DNA from: Pestalotiopsis fici W106-1
Taxonomy: Eukaryota > Ascomycota > Sordariomycetes > Amphisphaeriales > Sporocadaceae
Assembly: GCF_000516985.1 (NCBI RefSeq)
Contig: NW_006917092.1
Location: 3,054,619-3,118,618, forward strand
Direction: 5' to 3'
DNA length: 64,000 bases
Below the pieces are notes generated by a model. It saw only the letters and a list, made by a program, of their open reading frames with translations, did not search any database and was not told where the DNA came from. A program made the translations under genes and the position numbers. Shown here piece after piece: positions 60,201-64,000 of this stretch (positions are counted from its first letter, which is position 1; the number at the start of each line of letters is the position of its first letter).

Positions 60201-61450
60201 AGAGCATAGTCATCCACTATATAATATTTAAGAGTAAACAAGCAACAAGTCGTCATAATTGGATAGCGACTAAAGTTGTAGTCATCAATCAACCACCACA
60301 TTGACATGAAGACCAGCCGTAAGTGCACGCACAGACGTACATCATCGTCCCCCTAGGTAATGAACATGGGCAGCCGAAAGGCAATTGGGTCCTCCAAACA
60401 ACAGGTCGATGGCATATAAGCTGCATGTTAATTCACATGGGCAAATTCTTTCAACAGTTTTCCCAACGTTTACGCTAGTCCCAACATTTATTGTCCAAAA
60501 TGCCGTTACTCAATGCAACCAAAAGGTGGTGACATCTGGAGATGTCAAGGCAAACAGGTCTCAAAGTAAGCCGACTAAGCAAATCGGAGCAAAAGAACTC
60601 AGTCAAAGAAGAGACAATCAATGTGCCGCTGGACCTGGCAAGCAAAGTGCCCAATCACCAGACTTAGAAGTTGCAATAAAGCTTCAAGAATGTGGCCATC
60701 GGTCTGCTTCCAGACTCCTTCGTAGCACATGCGACTCCGCCTTGGCCATTATCCATTTGCCGACACAACGTAACACAGTATAGTGGTATAAGTGCCGAGG
60801 ACAAAGAGGGGGGCTCAACTCTTGAGATGCTTGTGAAAACCTAATACAGATCAAAATTTGCGCGTCGCCATCGAGCCTATAAGCCAAAGGAGCCAATGTC
60901 AATGCCTATGAATTGGAAGGTCGTCAAAGTAATATATTCCATGAACGCTTACCAAGCCTATTGGTTGTACCGGTGTAGATAGTTGAACCGTTATATGTCA
61001 TAACGGGCAGGTACTCCCCTCACAATATTCCGTGAGACGCGGCAGTGCAACACACCATCATCAACTAAGCGAGAACATTCGTCGCCGGACTCCGAATCTG
61101 GGGTTCCCAAGTGCCGCGCGATCTTCAGGGATCAACCGGTATTGCATTTGGGGCAAATCGACCAGCAATGTACCACAACATGGCAAGTATTTTGTCGATC
61201 ATGTCAAGGATTGGGTATTGACTACCAAGCAGTCATTCACTCATGCTCTTGCAGGCTCACTGATTCACTGCAGCAGCTAGAGAAGAAACGATACAGAGTA
61301 AAAGTAAAATATCGTAATATGTGCATTTCAGATCCTATTTACATCTATATCGTGATGAATAATTACTCAATTACCATTCGAGTTTCTTTCGTTATGAGCA
61401 TCGCACTAAGGAAAACGTGAGAATATGTCGCCTCCTTCTTTTCCATTCTT
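57218..61450. other. Gene-poor region, about 4.2 kb
   Basis: It contains a CT-rich microsatellite at 57241-57263 just after the coiled-coil gene and one possible Cys-rich exon (59410-59688, listed separately). Other frames are short and without support. Confidence 0.4.
59410..59688 (-). CDS. Candidate exon of a cysteine-containing small protein
   Basis: An ATG frame of 92 codons with G/C-rich third positions, unlike its A/T-rich surroundings. It contains TCTPVRAYCPCNDKFCAHH and later PDKC and CQQC. There is no signal peptide, so if real it is probably a 3' exon of a longer gene whose upstream exons (59.8-60.1 kb, minus strand) I could not assemble with confidence. No family recognised. Confidence 0.25.
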   Translation of the reverse strand: MVHNHASARPLPSREETCTPVRAYCPCNDKFCAHHLLASSMNYKEIFTAAALWDILPDKCLTGDILKNNTPCQQCTKRRDLAKQQVFLQKVA

Positions 61451-64000
61451 TTACAGAGTCGTGTGTCCGGCAGTGTCACCCTTGAACACCTTTGCCGGCC
61501 AGCCCTGTAGCGTCGATCTTTCGTCGACGACGTCTCCACCCATGACAAGCGTGTGCTCCATCAAGCAGCTGTCATTCTGCATACTTGCGCCCGATAGCAG
61601 TCTGCTACCACTTCGCAGCACGCAACGGTCGCCAACGTGCAACTCGTTCAAATCAAAGGTACCACGAGTGTTGATGTGACCGACAAGACTCGCGTCGTCA
61701 ACAACGCAGCGGTCACCCATGGTAATCAAATCGGGCTCGGTGAACATGAGACTCGGGGAGCCGTTCACAAACAGAGCGCAGTTGTCGCCAATCTGTGCAC
61801 CCAGCGCACGGAAGTACATGACGAGCCAGTGCGTGCCCGTAAGCATGCCAAGAATACCGTGGCCACGGTAGCAGTGGCGACGAATCTTCTCGATCGACAA
61901 GAAAAGTTGCCAGCGCTGACAGTAGCTGCTCTTGTCCCAGTCGTAGTTGCCAGGCTTTCGGTGGCCGATAATGGTCCACTTGGCCACGATGATGAGCAAG
62001 ATGGCAAAGATGGCCAGGCCAGTAGTCAAGACAACAATGCATGCAGTCATGAAACCCCAAGTGTGAAGGGCATCGCTCCAGAAGCCCCGACCCAGGATTT
62101 CGTCGTAGTTCATCCAGTAGATAATCTGGATTGAAAGAATAAAGGGAATGTTCCATAGCGCCGCGGTAAATGCAGTGATAAAGGATGAGTATAGGAAGAT
62201 GACGAATTGGCCCATAACTCTGTAAGGGGCCTTGCCCTGATAAAAGGCTCGGCCGAAGGGGCTCAGGTTTAGCTCTTCCTCCCGCGCAGCTGCCTCCTGA
62301 GGCGTAATCAAGACTTGACGGCTGGACTTGTTTGACAGGATTCCGTTTTGAGGAGCGCCCATGGACAATTGATTGGTGCTGGCCTTTGGTGTCAACATGT
62401 TGGGCGTCATTGGCGACATTGGCGACATGGGAGCGACTGATGCGAGCGTCGATGAGGCACTGGAGCTGACTCCGCTCGAGGTGGCAGACTCCACGAGAAC
62501 ACGCACGCGCTTCTGGTTTGCCTTTTCGGAAAAGGATGTGTCGAGGTTGAGCTTCTTGGGGTCGGTCTTTTCGGAATAAGTCTTCTCGGGGTCAGACTGC
62601 TTCGGGCGTGGGCGAGCCAAGTGGATAGCATCACCTCCTCGAGAGCCGACCCAGGTGCTGTTGTCTTCGTAGAACTTGTTACGCCTTGAAAGAGCGCCCG
62701 AACCCATGACTGTACTCTTACCCACTTCGACACCGGGCAGCAGGCAGACTCTGTCCGCAATCATGGCGTTGTCACCAATCTTAACCTTTTCAGAGCTGAG
62801 GCCGTCAGAAGTAACCAGGTGAGAGCGCGAGCCAAACACAACATCGTTACCAATGTCAATGAGGTGGTAGTCGCCAATGGATGGGCCAGTACCGGGCCAG
62901 TAGACACGCTTACCGACCTTGCCACCTAGAAGTCTGACTGCAACCGATGTTCCTTCGTAGTGCTGACCCAGAATCTCAGTCATCTTGTGCAGCTTGGATA
63001 CAGGCATGATCTTCTTCATAAGGGCCATGCGCCATCTATCAACAGAGCTTCGGGTGGCTGCAGGGCTGGGCTTGAGTTTGCCAAACCAGACGTCGAGGAA
63101 TAGACGGACGGCGACAGCAAAGGCAAAGACGAAGAAAGGGCTAAACATGGATCGAAGTACCAGTGCAAGGTAGTGGTAACCGACTCTACCTTCTGATGCA
63201 AACCAGTGAATAACACTGCGCACAGGGTGGTCGGTCGGAATGGGCTTAGCCATGACAAGACCGAGTAGACCAAGTGCCCAGGGAACCAAGGACAGGATGT
63301 AGCTGATGAAAGCAAGAGGCATGGTGACAAGGATTGTCATCACCCAAGGAGCGCCGGGGACGCGGTTCGAGGGTAGGTCACGGAAGCTCTCGTCAGTGTC
63401 CTCCAGTTCCCAAGCAGATGAGTTCGGCGGCATGCAGGCATTGTCGGGAACACTGCAACCGGGCGCGACAATCGAGGCCTTGTTGATGACGACGTTGCGG
63501 CCAATGGTGATGGGCGCAAGGTACATGGTCGTGTTCCTCTCTCCAGCGAAGGGGCGAATAGTGCAGTGCTCAAGCACGGCACCATCCTTGATATCAAGAA
63601 GATCCCACTCACCAGTCCGAGCGCCGTTGATGGTGACATTCTTTCCGATCTTGGCGCCCATTAGGCGGTAGTACATACACTTGCTCCAGTTGGACATGCC
63701 AAAGACACCCACTCCACAGATGTCGGTGATCTTCTGGACCAACCACCAGCGGGTGTGGTAAGGTCCCCACATGGGATAGTATCCAGCCTTGTGGCGTCCG
63801 ATGATGACCCATTTGCAGATGATACCAACAAACGGCGAGAAGATACTCAGAATCACCTTGGATGCAGCAATACTGCAAACTAGAATCAGGAGACGACCGA
63901 TAACTGACTGGTTTGTAGGCCACCTGAGGGTGCAACTGAGAACGACCATGAAGATTGTCCATTGAAGCGCGCGGCGCATGGGGTAGAAGAGGACCATGGG
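61451..64000 (-). CDS. NRPS-like protein, C-terminal part (Pls/PosA-type terminal domain), partial
   Basis: The frame is open to the right edge, so the N-terminal part (expected adenylation and carrier domains) lies outside the window; about 849 residues are visible. The sequence alternates membrane segments (LLILVCSIAASKVILSIF; WVMTILVTMPLAFISYILSL; VIFLYSSFITAFTAALWNIP; ACIVVLTTGLAIFAILLIIV) with left-handed beta-helix domains rich in hexapeptide repeats (IGKNVTINGARTGEW, ITIGRNVVINKASIV, VKIGDNAMIADRV, ITMGDRCVVDDASLVGH). A Ser/Pro-rich linker (MSPMSPMTP region) separates the halves. This architecture is that of the terminal region of poly-epsilon-lysine synthetases and related single-module NRPS enzymes. 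The enzyme would make an isopeptide-linked homopolymer or a similar amino-acid conjugate at a membrane. The product is not provable without the adenylation domain. Confidence 0.82.
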   Translation of the reverse strand, partial: PMVLFYPMRRALQWTIFMVVLSCTLRWPTNQSVIGRLLILVCSIAASKVILSIFSPFVGIICKWVIIGRHKAGYYPMWGPYHTRWWLVQKITDICGVGVFGMSNWSKCMYYRLMGAKIGKNVTINGARTGEWDLLDIKDGAVLEHCTIRPFAGERNTTMYLAPITIGRNVVINKASIVAPGCSVPDNACMPPNSSAWELEDTDESFRDLPSNRVPGAPWVMTILVTMPLAFISYILSLVPWALGLLGLVMAKPIPTDHPVRSVIHWFASEGRVGYHYLALVLRSMFSPFFVFAFAVAVRLFLDVWFGKLKPSPAATRSSVDRWRMALMKKIMPVSKLHKMTEILGQHYEGTSVAVRLLGGKVGKRVYWPGTGPSIGDYHLIDIGNDVVFGSRSHLVTSDGLSSEKVKIGDNAMIADRVCLLPGVEVGKSTVMGSGALSRRNKFYEDNSTWVGSRGGDAIHLARPRPKQSDPEKTYSEKTDPKKLNLDTSFSEKANQKRVRVLVESATSSGVSSSASSTLASVAPMSPMSPMTPNMLTPKASTNQLSMGAPQNGILSNKSSRQVLITPQEAAAREEELNLSPFGRAFYQGKAPYRVMGQFVIFLYSSFITAFTAALWNIPFILSIQIIYWMNYDEILGRGFWSDALHTWGFMTACIVVLTTGLAIFAILLIIVAKWTIIGHRKPGNYDWDKSSYCQRWQLFLSIEKIRRHCYRGHGILGMLTGTHWLVMYFRALGAQIGDNCALFVNGSPSLMFTEPDLITMGDRCVVDDASLVGHINTRGTFDLNELHVGDRCVLRSGSRLLSGASMQNDSCLMEHTLVMGGDVVDERSTLQGWPAKVFKGDTAGHTTL

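Noticed and set aside
60306..60783. Possible small secreted gene on the plus strand starting at an ATG followed by a GTAAGT donor
   Set aside because: No hydrophobic signal peptide, no consistent downstream exon and no Cys pattern after splicing.

Overview
The window comes from the nuclear genome of a filamentous ascomycete (Pezizomycotina; probably Sordariomycetes, Hypocreales-like). This follows from the short 50-100 nt introns with GTATG/GTAAG donors and CTAAC/CTAAT branch sites, a fungal Zn2Cys6 regulator, HET, DUF7708-like and fungal AAA+ genes, SWI1 and ATG17, an intron-bearing tRNA-Asp, and C-to-T mutations in CpA context that look like repeat-induced point mutation (RIP). The exact species cannot be read from the sequence. 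All gene models are hand-spliced; exon boundaries were checked for phase.

Left third (about 0.4-19.2 kb): a run of metabolic genes that looks like an uncharacterised, probably catabolic cluster. In order it holds a shikimate/quinate dehydrogenase-like enzyme (+), a family III CoA-transferase (-), an AtuA-family protein (+, divergent from the CoA-transferase), a secreted thioredoxin-fold protein with a degenerate CxxC (-), a regulator with two tandem Zn2Cys6 clusters (+), an arylsulfatase (-), a sugar-porter MFS transporter (+, divergent from the sulfatase) and a flavin amine oxidase (+). The sulfatase/transporter promoter carries an array of CTCGCTCGG-type motifs, including a perfect 11-bp inverted repeat. 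A related core occurs in the CoA-transferase/AtuA promoter, so common control is plausible.

19.7-26.1 kb: a self/non-self-recognition-like island. It has an intact HET-domain gene, a broken DUF7708/NACHT-like gene with two in-frame TAG codons, and a broken AAA+ ATPase gene. The two broken genes lie head to head and both lack a recognisable 5' end.

26.1-64 kb: conserved housekeeping genes separated by long gene-poor stretches. These are SWI1 (ARID subunit of SWI/SNF), a Ser/Thr-rich single-pass membrane protein, a hybrid PAS histidine kinase, a protein with a C-terminal riboflavin-kinase-like domain, ATG17, tRNA-Asp(GUC), a 72-residue secreted protein with eight cysteines (effector-like), and a membrane-anchored coiled-coil protein. 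At the right edge is the 3' part of an NRPS-like gene whose terminal region (membrane segments plus left-handed beta-helix domains) resembles the poly-epsilon-lysine synthetase (Pls/PosA) class.
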